From: Flavobacteriales bacterium
Lineage (GTDB): Bacteria; Bacteroidota; Bacteroidia; Flavobacteriales; Flavobacteriaceae
NCBI GenBank assembly: GCA_011526365.1
Contig: WTIO01000065.1
Coordinates: forward strand, 47,473 to 111,472
Length of the DNA stretch: 64,000 bases
Reading direction: 5' to 3'
Below, one piece after another: positions 41,628 through 50,484 of the stretch. Made by a program: the position numbers and the translations under genes. Position 1 is the first letter of the stretch. Each line of letters begins with the position of its first letter. The notes under the pieces are model-generated. The model searched no databases, was not told the DNA's origin, and saw only the letters and a program-made list of their open reading frames with translations.

Positions 41628-43508
41628 ATGGCAACAGGAAAAATTAATGTAGCAGTAGAAAACATTTTCCCACTGATTAAAAAGTTTTTATACAGTGATC
41701 ATGAAATCTTTTTACGTGAACTTATATCAAACGCCACCGATGCGTGTTCAAAATTACAACACCTCAGTAGTGTTGGCGAATACAAAGGCGAATTAGGGGA
41801 TTTGCAACTGGAAGTTAAGATTGACAAAAAAGCAAAGACCCTTCACATCATTGACAACGGGATTGGAATGACCGAGGAGGAAGTTCAAAAGTACATTAAT
41901 GAAGTTGCCTTTTCGGGTGCTGAAGAATTTTTAGAAAAATACAAAGACAGCACTAAGGATAGCGGTATTATAGGACATTTTGGCCTTGGTTTTTACTCTG
42001 CCTTTATGGTAGCGGATAAAGTGGAAATTTTTACAAAATCCTATAAGGACGCAGCGGCCGTACACTGGTCTTGTGACGGATCCCCTGCCTACACCCTAGA
42101 GCCTACCGACAAGTTGGAACGCGGTACCGAAATTGTCCTGCACATCACCAAAGACGATAAAGAATTTTTGGAAGAAGCACGTATCCGCGAACTACTGGTA
42201 AAGTACAATAAGTTTATGCCTGTGCCCATTAAATTTGGCACCAAGGAAGAATCGCTGCCCCTACCCGAAGATGCTCCTGAAGACGCTACTGCAGAAACGG
42301 TGACCGTGGACGACATCATTAACAACCCTTCACCGGCTTGGAACAAAAAGCCCGCAGATTTAAAAGAAGAGGATTACAAGGCTTTCTACAGAGAATTGTA
42401 CCCCATGCAGTTTGAAGAACCACTGTTCAACATTCACCTCAATGTAGATTATCCCTTCAACCTCACCGGTATTTTGTACTTCCCCAAACTCAACAACGAC
42501 CTCAATATTCAAAAGGATCGCATTCAGTTGTATCAAAATCAAGTGTTTGTAACTGACAATGTGGAAGGTATAGTACCAGAGTTTTTAACGCTACTTCGTG
42601 GGGTGATTGACTCCCCAGACATCCCGCTTAACGTATCGCGGAGTTATTTACAGGCCGATGGAGCAGTGAAAAAAATTAGCAATTACATTACCCGAAAAGT
42701 GGCCGACAAACTCAACAGTTTGTTTAAAAAGGACCGTGAGGCCTTTGAGGCAAAATGGAATGACATTAAGGTGGTTATAGAGTATGGCATGCTCAGCGAA
42801 GAAAAGTTTTTTGAAAAAGCTGACAAATTTGCACTCTACCCTACCACTGACGGCAGCTACTACACCTTCGAAGAACTCCAGGAGGCCATTAAAGATGCCC
42901 AAACCGATAAGGAAGACAAACTCGTGATTCTCTACGCTTCCGATGTGGAAGAACAACACAGCTACATTACCGCTGCCAAAGACAAAGGCTATCAGGTTTT
43001 ACTTCTTGATTCCCCTATTGTTAGTCATTTGATTCAGAAACTGGAAAGCAGTAAAGAAAACATCAGCTTTGCACGGGTAGATGGAGATGCTATTGAAAAT
43101 CTTATTAAAAAAGATACGCCCACCGTTTCTAAACTTTCTGAGGAAGAAAAGGAAAAACTAAAGCCCATGCTTGAAGACGTAATTCAAGACCAAAAGTACA
43201 GTGTACAGTTGGAGGCTATGGACAGTCAAGGAATGCCCTTTGTGTTAACACAGCCTGAGTTTATGCGTCGTATGAAAGACATGCAACAAACCGGAGGTGG
43301 CGGTATGATGGGAAATCTACCGGAAATGTACACCTTGTTGGTAAACACCAATCACGAATTGGTGGGGCAAATACTAAACACGCGTACTGCAAAAAAACGT
43401 GAGCGTTTAATTCGACAGGCGCTGGACTTGGCCAAATTATCTCAGAACCAGTTGAAAGGAGAGGCCCTTACGGCATTTATTCAACGAAGCATTGAGCTCA
43501 TCAAATAG
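41628..43508 (+). CDS. htpG: Molecular chaperone HtpG (Hsp90 family)
   Basis: An ATP-dependent dimeric chaperone. The GHKL ATP-binding N-domain has FLRELISNATDACSKL, DNGIGMTEEE and GHFGLGFYSAFMVADKVE; the middle domain includes ILYFPKL and the catalytic-Arg region (NVSRSYLQ); the C-terminal dimerisation domain is present without the eukaryotic MEEVD tail. 626 residues is full length. It has its own promoter region with three repeats. The IDO-like gene follows after 77 bases. Confidence 0.97.
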   Translation: MATGKINVAVENIFPLIKKFLYSDHEIFLRELISNATDACSKLQHLSSVGEYKGELGDLQLEVKIDKKAKTLHIIDNGIGMTEEEVQKYINEVAFSGAEEFLEKYKDSTKDSGIIGHFGLGFYSAFMVADKVEIFTKSYKDAAAVHWSCDGSPAYTLEPTDKLERGTEIVLHITKDDKEFLEEARIRELLVKYNKFMPVPIKFGTKEESLPLPEDAPEDATAETVTVDDIINNPSPAWNKKPADLKEEDYKAFYRELYPMQFEEPLFNIHLNVDYPFNLTGILYFPKLNNDLNIQKDRIQLYQNQVFVTDNVEGIVPEFLTLLRGVIDSPDIPLNVSRSYLQADGAVKKISNYITRKVADKLNSLFKKDREAFEAKWNDIKVVIEYGMLSEEKFFEKADKFALYPTTDGSYYTFEELQEAIKDAQTDKEDKLVILYASDVEEQHSYITAAKDKGYQVLLLDSPIVSHLIQKLESSKENISFARVDGDAIENLIKKDTPTVSKLSEEEKEKLKPMLEDVIQDQKYSVQLEAMDSQGMPFVLTQPEFMRRMKDMQQTGGGGMMGNLPEMYTLLVNTNHELVGQILNTRTAKKRERLIRQALDLAKLSQNQLKGEALTAFIQRSIELIK

Positions 43509-43511
43509 GCA

Positions 43512-43519
43512 TATTTTTG
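43512..43519 (+). promoter_or_regulatory. -7 element downstream of htpG, before the IDO-like gene
   Basis: TATTTTTG matches TAnnTTTG, 66 bases before ATG 43586. A second near-match, TATCTTTA at 43553-43560, gives a shorter leader. Either may serve the IDO-AlkB pair. Confidence 0.45.
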
Positions 43520-43585
43520 CTTTAGGGGAAAGGATACTATCCATTTAATGGTTATCTTTAGGAGGAACGCATAAATCTTCTAACT

Positions 43586-44971
43586 ATGCAATGGTCCTCC
43601 TACACCGATGGTTTTTTTAATGTTTCAGCCAAAAATGGTTTCTTACCCGTTAAAGCTCCTTTACGACAACTCCCAGAGCGCTACGCTGTGTTACAGCAGC
43701 TCATAGATCAACTTCCCGTTGAAATTAGCCCAGGCCATGGGGGCTTGCTTGCAGAAAAAGGTGCTTTAACACAAGCGGTGGCTGCACTGCCCAACTACAA
43801 TGACGCCATAACAGCTGAAGAAGACGTTTTTGTGTTGCAGGCACTCTTTCGCGCATATGCCTTCTTAACCTCGGGCTACACCCTTGTACCTGCGCATTGG
43901 AGTTTTACTGCTAAAGGAAACTATGGAAAAGCGCGAACCCTACTCCCAAAAAATATTGCGCAGCCTTTTACCCAAGTTGCCAAAAAATTGGAGGTGTACC
44001 CCTGGATCGACTATCACTATGCCTATTCCCTTGGAAACTATTACAAAATTGATCCAAAAGGAGGCTTTAATTGGGAAAACCTTGGCATGTGTGTAAAATT
44101 TTCTGGGAAGGATGACGAACGGGGTTTTATTATGCTGCACGTGGATATCAATCAACACTCCCCACAGCTCATTGACGGTATCGCCCAACTTACCGCTGCA
44201 GAACACAAAGAACATCAAAACAAAAGCCTAGCATTAATCCGGGAGGCCATTACAAAGATGAACGAACGCCGGAAACTTATGTGGGGCGCTTCACGATGGA
44301 AACACTACAACGACTTTAGAGTATTTATAATGGGGATCAAAGGGAACGAAGACCTCTTTGGCGCGGGCTTGGTGTATGAAGGTGTTTCTGAAGTACCGCA
44401 GCAGTACCGCGGACAAACAGGTGCTCAAGACAATATTATTCCAACCCTTGATATACTCACGGGCATTAACAACACCTACGAAGAAAACGAGCTTACAGCA
44501 TATTTACTTGACCTGAGAAAATACCGCCCCAAATGCATTCAACGTTTTTTAGCAGATTTAAAAGCGACATTTCAAGATAAGTCCCTGCTGGAACGAATCA
44601 CCGAAATAAATAATACAGCTGGACTTCACATCCTATTTGACATCATAGATGAGGTGTACTTTTTCCGTAACGGGCATTGGCAGTTTGTTCAAAAATACAT
44701 CATGCACAATACCGCCTACCCCAAAGCAACGGGAGGAACTCCAATAGTGTCCTGGATCCCCAACCAAATTAAGGCTGTCATTCGCGCCATGGAAGCAGTG
44801 GTTGCCCAACTGCCAGAACAAGATGCCACTAGGGCTACATGCGTTGAAAAGATACGTACCTACAAAACCCTTTTAAACAAACAATTACAAGCACTAAATA
44901 TTGAAGGGTATAAACCTGAAGAAATTTATCAACTCAACAAAAAATACAATTTACTGGATGCAAGAGATTAA
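43586..44971 (+). CDS. Indoleamine 2,3-dioxygenase-family heme protein
   Basis: A 461-residue helical protein whose second half matches the IDO family: GIKGNEDLFGAGLVYEGVSE, YRGQTGAQDNIIPTLDILTG, YLLDLRKYRPKCIQRFL, RNGHWQFVQKYIM (the His aligns with the proximal heme ligand of IDO, human SYHLQIVTKYI) and ATGGTPIVSWI. IDO opens the indole ring of tryptophan with O2 to give N-formylkynurenine. The N-terminal half is also IDO-like (LPERYAVLQQLIDQLP). Whether tryptophan is the substrate is uncertain, since bacterial members vary. No other kynurenine-pathway genes are near. It overlaps the alkB-like gene by 14 bases. Confidence 0.8.
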   Translation: MQWSSYTDGFFNVSAKNGFLPVKAPLRQLPERYAVLQQLIDQLPVEISPGHGGLLAEKGALTQAVAALPNYNDAITAEEDVFVLQALFRAYAFLTSGYTLVPAHWSFTAKGNYGKARTLLPKNIAQPFTQVAKKLEVYPWIDYHYAYSLGNYYKIDPKGGFNWENLGMCVKFSGKDDERGFIMLHVDINQHSPQLIDGIAQLTAAEHKEHQNKSLALIREAITKMNERRKLMWGASRWKHYNDFRVFIMGIKGNEDLFGAGLVYEGVSEVPQQYRGQTGAQDNIIPTLDILTGINNTYEENELTAYLLDLRKYRPKCIQRFLADLKATFQDKSLLERITEINNTAGLHILFDIIDEVYFFRNGHWQFVQKYIMHNTAYPKATGGTPIVSWIPNQIKAVIRAMEAVVAQLPEQDATRATCVEKIRTYKTLLNKQLQALNIEGYKPEEIYQLNKKYNLLDARD

Positions 44972-45578
44972 CTGGGACCCTAAACGGGAGCAACCCCTCG
45001 AACTTCCCGATGCTACGATTTATTATTACCCCAATTTTCTTTCCTCTTCCAACGCAACAGCGCTATTTCAAAAGCTGCATGATTCCATCCCTTGGCAACA
45101 CGACCCTATAACGGTTTTTGGAAAAACCTATATGCAACCCCGACTCACCTCCCTACACGGTACTACTGCAACTTCCTACGCCTACTCCGATGTTACCATG
45201 ACACCCCAGCCAATGACAGCAGAGCTCAATACTATTTTAACCGATATTCATGCGGTATACACCCATGAATTTAACGTGGTGTTGCTCAACCTCTACAGGG
45301 ACGGAAAGGACAGCAATGGTTGGCATGCTGACAATGAAAAAAGTTTAGGCCCAAAGCCTGTGATTGCTTCTGTAAGTTTGGGAGAGGAGCGCTTTTTTCA
45401 CTTCAAGCACCGCGACCATAAAAGAGAACGCTATAAACTGCGTTTGGCTCACGGCAGCTTATTGATTATGGCAGGCGCTATGCAAGAAAAGTGGCTGCAT
45501 CAAATTGCAAAAACCAACAGGCCCATTGGCCCACGGATTAATCTAACCTTTCGGAAACTTATTGGAACACCCGATTGA
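44958..45578 (+). CDS. AlkB family Fe(II)/2-oxoglutarate-dependent dioxygenase
   Basis: A 206-residue dioxygenase of the type that removes alkyl groups from DNA or RNA bases. The iron ligands are in GWHADNEKSL (His, Asp) and EKWLHQI (His); the 2-oxoglutarate binding Arg pair is in GPRINLTFRKL. The substrate-recognition part includes PRLTSLHGTTAT and AYSDVTM, as in AlkB/ALKBH2-like proteins. The track start lies within the IDO gene; ATG 44958 overlaps it by 14 bases. The gene probably shares an operon with the IDO-like gene. Its 3' end overlaps the S1/P1 nuclease gene by 20 bases. Confidence 0.92.
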   Translation: MQEINWDPKREQPLELPDATIYYYPNFLSSSNATALFQKLHDSIPWQHDPITVFGKTYMQPRLTSLHGTTATSYAYSDVTMTPQPMTAELNTILTDIHAVYTHEFNVVLLNLYRDGKDSNGWHADNEKSLGPKPVIASVSLGEERFFHFKHRDHKRERYKLRLAHGSLLIMAGAMQEKWLHQIAKTNRPIGPRINLTFRKLIGTPD

Positions 45579-46323
45579 GGATTCCAGCAAGTCGAACACC
45601 TCCCTGAAGCAAACGTTCTTGAGCGGTAGCAAAGTATTTGTACCGATAGCGGTATTCCTTACTTCTCCCTTCCGGTAAATTGTCATACAATTCATCGGCG
45701 AGCAACTGAGATTCGCGTACCCACTGGAGCATAGGGTCTTGTTGCCACTGCTTTACTTGTCGTGCATTTGGTTTGGGAAGTTTTTCAGTAAGTTCAGCCG
45801 CACTCAGTTCGTAGCTGTTGATCATATCACTGTCCCACACGCGATGCAAATTGGTATTTCGGCCCCACCATTTGAGTTTTATATCATTCCCTCCCCGATT
45901 GTCGGGATGTCCTACATGCATGGGCTGATGCAAATCACCTACAAAATGAACGAGCAGCTTTAATGCTACCTGGCGTTCCTCATAAGAAGCCTGTTGATTT
46001 TGTAAGGTGCTGATACAATAGTTAATTCCAGTAACCAAATCCCCTTTGGGGTTGGCAGTGGCAGGGTCGTACTGTTTCCCTTTGGCAATATTGATATAGT
46101 GCCAGGTGTATAGGGAATCGTAGCGGGCGTCAGATTTTATATCATCGGCAAAATTAGACACATAGGTCAGTCGCTGCCCATCTAGTAATTTGTTTACGGC
46201 GCGTTTTGCCTTTTTACTCAAGTACTGCTCGGCTACACTTCCCACCACACGATGCCCCTTTTGTCCCCAGTCGGCGGTGTCAAAAACGAATAAATAAAAC
46301 AGTGAGAGAAAAAAATATTTCAT
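45559..46323 (-). CDS. S1/P1 family zinc nuclease, secreted
   Basis: A trinuclear-zinc nuclease acting on single-stranded RNA/DNA. A signal peptide (MKYFFLSLFYLFVFDTAD) ends just before WGQKGHRVVG; the mature N-terminal Trp is a zinc ligand in this family, so cleavage must be there. Other ligands are visible in DDIKSDARY, TWHYIN, VHFVGDLHQPMHVGH and GGNDIKLKWWG/NLHRVWDSDM. 254 residues, close to family length. Expected periplasmic or extracellular for nucleotide scavenging. A near-match -7 box precedes it. Confidence 0.95.
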   Translation of the reverse strand: MKYFFLSLFYLFVFDTADWGQKGHRVVGSVAEQYLSKKAKRAVNKLLDGQRLTYVSNFADDIKSDARYDSLYTWHYINIAKGKQYDPATANPKGDLVTGINYCISTLQNQQASYEERQVALKLLVHFVGDLHQPMHVGHPDNRGGNDIKLKWWGRNTNLHRVWDSDMINSYELSAAELTEKLPKPNARQVKQWQQDPMLQWVRESQLLADELYDNLPEGRSKEYRYRYKYFATAQERLLQGGVRLAGILNRVFQ

Positions 46324-46343
46324 GGAATTAAACTTTTTTGTTT

Positions 46344-46351
46344 TAAAGGTA
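46344..46351 (-). promoter_or_regulatory. Near-match -7 element of the S1/P1 nuclease gene
   Basis: TACCTTTA on the minus strand, last base off consensus, 20 bases before the ATG. Confidence 0.35.
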
Positions 46352-46373
46352 TCTAAATACAGAATTGTATACC

Positions 46374-46381
46374 TACTTTTG
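46374..46381 (+). promoter_or_regulatory. -7 element of the DUF5916 gene
   Basis: TACTTTTG matches TAnnTTTG, 16 bases before the TTG start at 46398. Confidence 0.6.
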
Positions 46382-46397
46382 CAACCAAAAAATTATT

Positions 46398-48605
46398 TTG
46401 AAAAGGAATTCTTACTACTACATCTTTCTTGCGTTTTGTTCTTTTATTGCAACAGCCCAGCAGGACGATGCTGCCTATATGATTAAATCTACACAAGGGC
46501 AATTTAAAATTGATGGAGTAGCTGAAGAACCTGAGTGGGCTACTGCTATGACGGGAGGGGACTTTTGGCAGTACCGCCCTGTAGATTCCATTAAGGCCAT
46601 TAAACAAACCGAGTTTAAAATTCTCAATAGTGGGAAAGAATTGTACGTCCTCATTAAGGCCTATCACGACTCGCAAACCTTTGTTACCAATTCCTTAAAG
46701 CGAGATTTTTCGGGCTGGGGCATTGATAGTGTTACCATGTACTTTGATACATTTAGCGATGCAACAAACGCCTTTTTATTTGCCATTGATCCCAACGGGG
46801 TACAAACCGAAGGCTTGGTAGCCAACGGAAACAACAACTTTAGAGACGACCGCAACTATACCTGGGATGTAAAATGGGAAACAGCTTCCAAAATGTATGA
46901 GGACTATTACCTCATGGAAGCACGGATACCATTGGATTTCATCAACTTCCCCAAAGGTGCTGACAGCTGGCGGTTTAGCATCAACCGCAACAACACCCAC
47001 ACCAACGAGTACACCTCTTGGATTCGGGTGCCACAAAATCAAAGCCCCAGTTCCCTAGCTTTTATGCGTACGGTTCGTTTTGAGGATCCCCTAGGAAGCC
47101 CCAAACGCCCTGTTTCAATTATCCCTTTCATCAATTCCATTTCTAATTTCGATTTAGAAAATAACACCGATAGTTACAACTTTACCTATGGAGCAGATGC
47201 CAAAGTACCCATTGGCAATGGCTTAAACTTAGACCTTACCGTTAACCCCGATTTTTCACAAGTGGAAGTGGATGACCAAATTGTAAACCTTACCCGTTTT
47301 GAAATTTCACTCCCCGAAAAACGACAATTTTTCACCCAAAACCGAGACTTGTTTTCCAGTTTTGGCGAAACCCGAGATGCCGTTCCTTTTTTCTCCCGTA
47401 GAATTGGCGTAGCGCGAGATATTGATGGCAACACCATTCAAAATAAAATTATTGGCGGTGCCCGCTTAAGCGGAAAGCTCAACGAATCTTTGCGCTTGGG
47501 CTTCTTAAACATGATTACCGACAGGGATGTAGAAAACGAAATTGCTTCCTACAGCAACACAGTATTCACCCTACAACAACGAGTCTTTGATCGTTCTAAC
47601 ATCAGTGCCTTTTTTATCAATAGAAACACCACCGATGACTACGACTTTTTAAATGGCACCCTGAAAAACAACAACGTTTTTGGAGTGGAATACAACCTGG
47701 CTTCAAAAAGTAATGTGTGGACTGGAAAAACCTTTATTCACAAGTCCAACTCCTTAGAAAAAGAAAAGGATTACAGTGCGGGGTTTGTGTTGCAGCGCAA
47801 CACTCGAAAAAACCGATTTGGCATTAAAAATGTGTATGTAGGAGATAATTTTGAATCACAATTAGGCTTCTACCGCAGAATTGGATTTAATAAATTTGAA
47901 CCCAGTTATACGTATAGAATCTTCCCCAGAAAGAACGCCATTGTTAACCGCTACGAATTCCGACAGCGACAAATTTATGTGTACAACAGCTTTTTAGATT
48001 GGGAAGTTTCCGACCGCTGGTCCCTCACCTCTTTTGAAATCCGTTTTCAAAATCAAAGCAACCTAGAATTTCAAACTACCGATCGAAAGATCTATTTATT
48101 TGAGGATTTTGACCCCTCAAGAAGCGGAAATGGCTTGAGTTTACCTGGAGAAAATGAATACCGGTATCGCGACTATGAAATCAATTACCGCTCCGACCCA
48201 AGGAAGGATTTTAGGTTGAGTTTGCGCTCGAGCTTTGGCCCTTTTTACACTGGAGAGAAAATTTCAATTCGCAATGAAATCACCTTCCGAAAGCAGCCTT
48301 TTTTAAACGCAAGTTTACTCATCAACTACAACGATATCCGATTGCCTGAGCCTTTTGCCTCGGGAACTTTATGGCTAATTGCACCTAAAGTGGAATACAC
48401 CTTTACCAAAAATTTATTTTGGACCACACTTACCCAATTCAACTCCCAATCGGAAAGTTTTGGGATTAACTCCCGCCTGCAATGGCGTTTTGCCCCACTT
48501 TCTGATTTATTTTTGGTGTATAATGACAATTATTTTACCACAGACGGTTTGATTCCGCGTCTACGTTCCATAAATTTGAAGCTTACGTATTGGCTTAATA
48601 TCTAA
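46398..48605 (+). CDS. CBM9-like plus DUF5916 outer-membrane protein
   Basis: A 735-residue secreted protein. A signal peptide (KRNSYYYIFLAFCSFIATAQ) is followed by a carbohydrate-binding family 9-like beta-sandwich (about 25-220; FKIDGVAEEPEWATA, DVKWETASKMYEDYYLMEARIP). The rest (about 230-735) is DUF5916, rich in alternating beta strands and ending YWLNI, which suggests an outer-membrane beta-barrel. The family is common in Bacteroidota; function unknown, perhaps glycan binding or transport. The start is TTG 46398, which gives a proper signal peptide; the track start (46365) begins before the promoter box. Operon with the DUF4369 gene 4 bases on. Confidence 0.85.
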   Translation: MKRNSYYYIFLAFCSFIATAQQDDAAYMIKSTQGQFKIDGVAEEPEWATAMTGGDFWQYRPVDSIKAIKQTEFKILNSGKELYVLIKAYHDSQTFVTNSLKRDFSGWGIDSVTMYFDTFSDATNAFLFAIDPNGVQTEGLVANGNNNFRDDRNYTWDVKWETASKMYEDYYLMEARIPLDFINFPKGADSWRFSINRNNTHTNEYTSWIRVPQNQSPSSLAFMRTVRFEDPLGSPKRPVSIIPFINSISNFDLENNTDSYNFTYGADAKVPIGNGLNLDLTVNPDFSQVEVDDQIVNLTRFEISLPEKRQFFTQNRDLFSSFGETRDAVPFFSRRIGVARDIDGNTIQNKIIGGARLSGKLNESLRLGFLNMITDRDVENEIASYSNTVFTLQQRVFDRSNISAFFINRNTTDDYDFLNGTLKNNNVFGVEYNLASKSNVWTGKTFIHKSNSLEKEKDYSAGFVLQRNTRKNRFGIKNVYVGDNFESQLGFYRRIGFNKFEPSYTYRIFPRKNAIVNRYEFRQRQIYVYNSFLDWEVSDRWSLTSFEIRFQNQSNLEFQTTDRKIYLFEDFDPSRSGNGLSLPGENEYRYRDYEINYRSDPRKDFRLSLRSSFGPFYTGEKISIRNEITFRKQPFLNASLLINYNDIRLPEPFASGTLWLIAPKVEYTFTKNLFWTTLTQFNSQSESFGINSRLQWRFAPLSDLFLVYNDNYFTTDGLIPRLRSINLKLTYWLNI

Positions 48606-48609
48606 TAGT

Positions 48610-49335
48610 ATGAGAATTGCAGTTATTTTCACCTTCGGCTTGGCGTTTTTGCTCACCCAATGTGCAGGGCCTTCAACCCCAAAACCCAACGAAATGCTTG
48701 TTGAAGGAAGTGTGGACGGCCTTAGAAAAGGAACATTATACCTTCAAACAGTAGCCGATTCGGTACTGGTGAATTTAGACTCCACCACCATTAAGGGTAC
48801 ACCAACGTTTAGTTTACGCACCGCACTAGAAGAGCCCCAGGTGTTTTATTTGTATTTGGACAAGGAAGATAACGACACCCTCAACGACCGTATTTTATTT
48901 TTTGGTGCCCCAGGAAAAATTACCATCAACACCCTTTTAAACACCTATGAAAGTAGTGCGAAAATTGAAGGGTCTGTAAACAACGACCTACTCACGGCAT
49001 ACAAGTCTACCGTGTTTAAATTCAATGCGCAAAACCTCGAACTGGTAAAGCAGTATTTGGATGCACAAAAACGCGGTGCGCTTGAAGAAGCCAAAGCACT
49101 GGAAGTGAAAATGGATCAATTGCTCAAACGGCGCTACCTCTATGCACTTAATTTTGCAAAATCAAATGCCAATCAGGAAGTGGCCCCCTACATACTATAC
49201 ACTGAAGCTTATGATGCTACCTTGAGTTTACTAGACACGGTGATTAAGGATTTTACCCCTAAAGTGAAAAACTCGCGCTACGGAAAGCAGTTAGAGGACT
49301 ACTTGGCAAAACGTCGCGCCACAGAGAATAACTAG
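48610..49335 (+). CDS. DUF4369 family lipoprotein
   Basis: A 241-residue protein with lipoprotein signal (FGLAFLLTQCAGPS, lipobox Cys about 18). The N-terminal DUF4369 region has GSVDGLRKGTLYLQTVADS and a beta-sandwich; the last 100 residues are helical. DUF4369 usually precedes a thioredoxin-like domain in Bacteroidota, but no CxxC thioredoxin motif is present here, so this is the truncated type. It follows the DUF5916 gene by 4 bases. The stop interlocks with the convergent small gene (CTAG). Function unknown. Confidence 0.8.
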   Translation: MRIAVIFTFGLAFLLTQCAGPSTPKPNEMLVEGSVDGLRKGTLYLQTVADSVLVNLDSTTIKGTPTFSLRTALEEPQVFYLYLDKEDNDTLNDRILFFGAPGKITINTLLNTYESSAKIEGSVNNDLLTAYKSTVFKFNAQNLELVKQYLDAQKRGALEEAKALEVKMDQLLKRRYLYALNFAKSNANQEVAPYILYTEAYDATLSLLDTVIKDFTPKVKNSRYGKQLEDYLAKRRATENN

Positions 49336-49601
49336 GCGAGTTTATTTAACTTGGCGTGAAGCCCAGTAAGCGTTTTGGTATATTTTTCTTTAAGAGCTTT
49401 AAAACTGTCTTTCGACTTGTTGCGTTTCGCAGCGTTTACCTCAGCTATCAAAGTGTCAAAAGCTGCTATAGCCTCGTCAATTAGGGCATCTGTTTTTTTC
49501 AGATCCACCTCTGGATGCGTGAGTTCTATTTCGTAAATCGCATCAATGAGCGTGGCGATTTCAGTGTTCAAATCTTTCTTAAAGGCTTTAATACTTGCCA
49601 T
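49332..49601 (-). CDS. Conserved hypothetical helical protein, 89 residues
   Basis: An 89-residue all-helical protein starting MASIKAFKKDLNTEI and rich in Lys, Asp and Ala; probably a two- or three-helix coiled coil. No catalytic motifs or signal peptide. I recall similar unnamed genes in Flavobacteriaceae but cannot assign a family. The near-match -7 box TACCTTTA (49618-49625) is 16 bases upstream. Confidence 0.6.
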   Translation of the reverse strand: MASIKAFKKDLNTEIATLIDAIYEIELTHPEVDLKKTDALIDEAIAAFDTLIAEVNAAKRNKSKDSFKALKEKYTKTLTGLHAKLNKLA

Positions 49602-49630
49602 AATTTTGAATTTTAATTAAAGGTACGGAT

Positions 49631-50074
49631 TTAATCCAGAAGGAGTTTCAGAGCTTTGCGAATATGTGATCCTGGGCGAGGATCTTCATGGGCCATCAGG
49701 ATGGTATTATTGGCATCCACCACAAAGGTTACCCGTTTAGACACCAAACCAAACAGTTGTTTGCCCACCCCAAAAAGGCGATGCACCTTACGCTGTGGAT
49801 CCGAAAGTAACGGAAAAGGCAGGCCAAATGTTTTGCTAAAACGTTGGTGGCTTTTTGTACTATCCCCCGAAATTCCAATAAGGTCAGCTCCCTCAGATTG
49901 AAACTCCTCATATTCGTCCCTAAAGCCACATACCTGAGCGGTGCAGCCAGGGGTGTAATCTTTAGGGTAGAAAAAAATCACTAGGTGGTTGTTGCGTGGG
50001 GCCGCGCTATCGAATAGATTTCCGTGTTGATCTTCCAAAATGAAGTCAGGCATTTTTGATCCTGGGGCTAACAC
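49631..50074 (-). CDS. bcp: Peroxiredoxin, BCP/PrxQ type
   Basis: A thiol peroxidase of the BCP/PrxQ class. The active-site motif is YPKDYTPGCTAQVCGF with the peroxidatic Cys and a second Cys five residues later, as in the typical PrxQ pair; KMPDFILEDQHGN opens the thioredoxin fold. 147 residues. The start is GTG at 50074, overlapping the queD stop by one base (TAGTG). It follows queD and idi in an operon, and no separate promoter is seen. Confidence 0.93.
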   Translation of the reverse strand: MLAPGSKMPDFILEDQHGNLFDSAAPRNNHLVIFFYPKDYTPGCTAQVCGFRDEYEEFQSEGADLIGISGDSTKSHQRFSKTFGLPFPLLSDPQRKVHRLFGVGKQLFGLVSKRVTFVVDANNTILMAHEDPRPGSHIRKALKLLLD

Positions 50075-50484
50075 TACTGTCCGTTGTATTTTACAAAATT
50101 TCGAGGCGTTTCATACAATACCACTTCCAAATCATTAGTGGCGGCAATGTGCGGACGGAGTTTGTTGTATATGACCACTACTATATTTTCAGCAGTAGGG
50201 TTTAACGATTTAAACTCGGGGACTTGTTCATTTAAATTTTTATGGTCAAAAGCATCCTCTACCTCGTCTTTAATAAGATCTTTTAATACTTTCATATCCA
50301 TCACATAGCCTGTTTCAGGATCAATAGCACCGGTAATACTAACAATTAGCTCGTAGTTGTGCCCGTGAAAATGGGGATTGCTACACTTGCCAAAAATAGC
50401 TTGGTTTTGTGCAGTATCCCAATCGGGGCGATACAAGCGGTGGGCAGCATTAAAATGTGCCTTTCGGCTAACAGTTACTCTCAT
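50074..50484 (-). CDS. queD: 6-carboxytetrahydropterin synthase (QueD family)
   Basis: A 136-residue PTPS/QueD-fold enzyme. Zinc His residues are in HFNAAHR and HFHGHNYEL; the catalytic Cys is in FGKCSNPHFHGH; the Glu in LNEQVPEF/NPTAENIVVVI fits the pterin pocket. QueD acts early in queuosine (7-deazaguanine) synthesis; QueC, QueE and QueF are not adjacent. A pyruvoyl-tetrahydropterin role is the alternative. Overlaps idi by ATGA and bcp by one base. Confidence 0.9.
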   Translation of the reverse strand: MRVTVSRKAHFNAAHRLYRPDWDTAQNQAIFGKCSNPHFHGHNYELIVSITGAIDPETGYVMDMKVLKDLIKDEVEDAFDHKNLNEQVPEFKSLNPTAENIVVVIYNKLRPHIAATNDLEVVLYETPRNFVKYNGQ

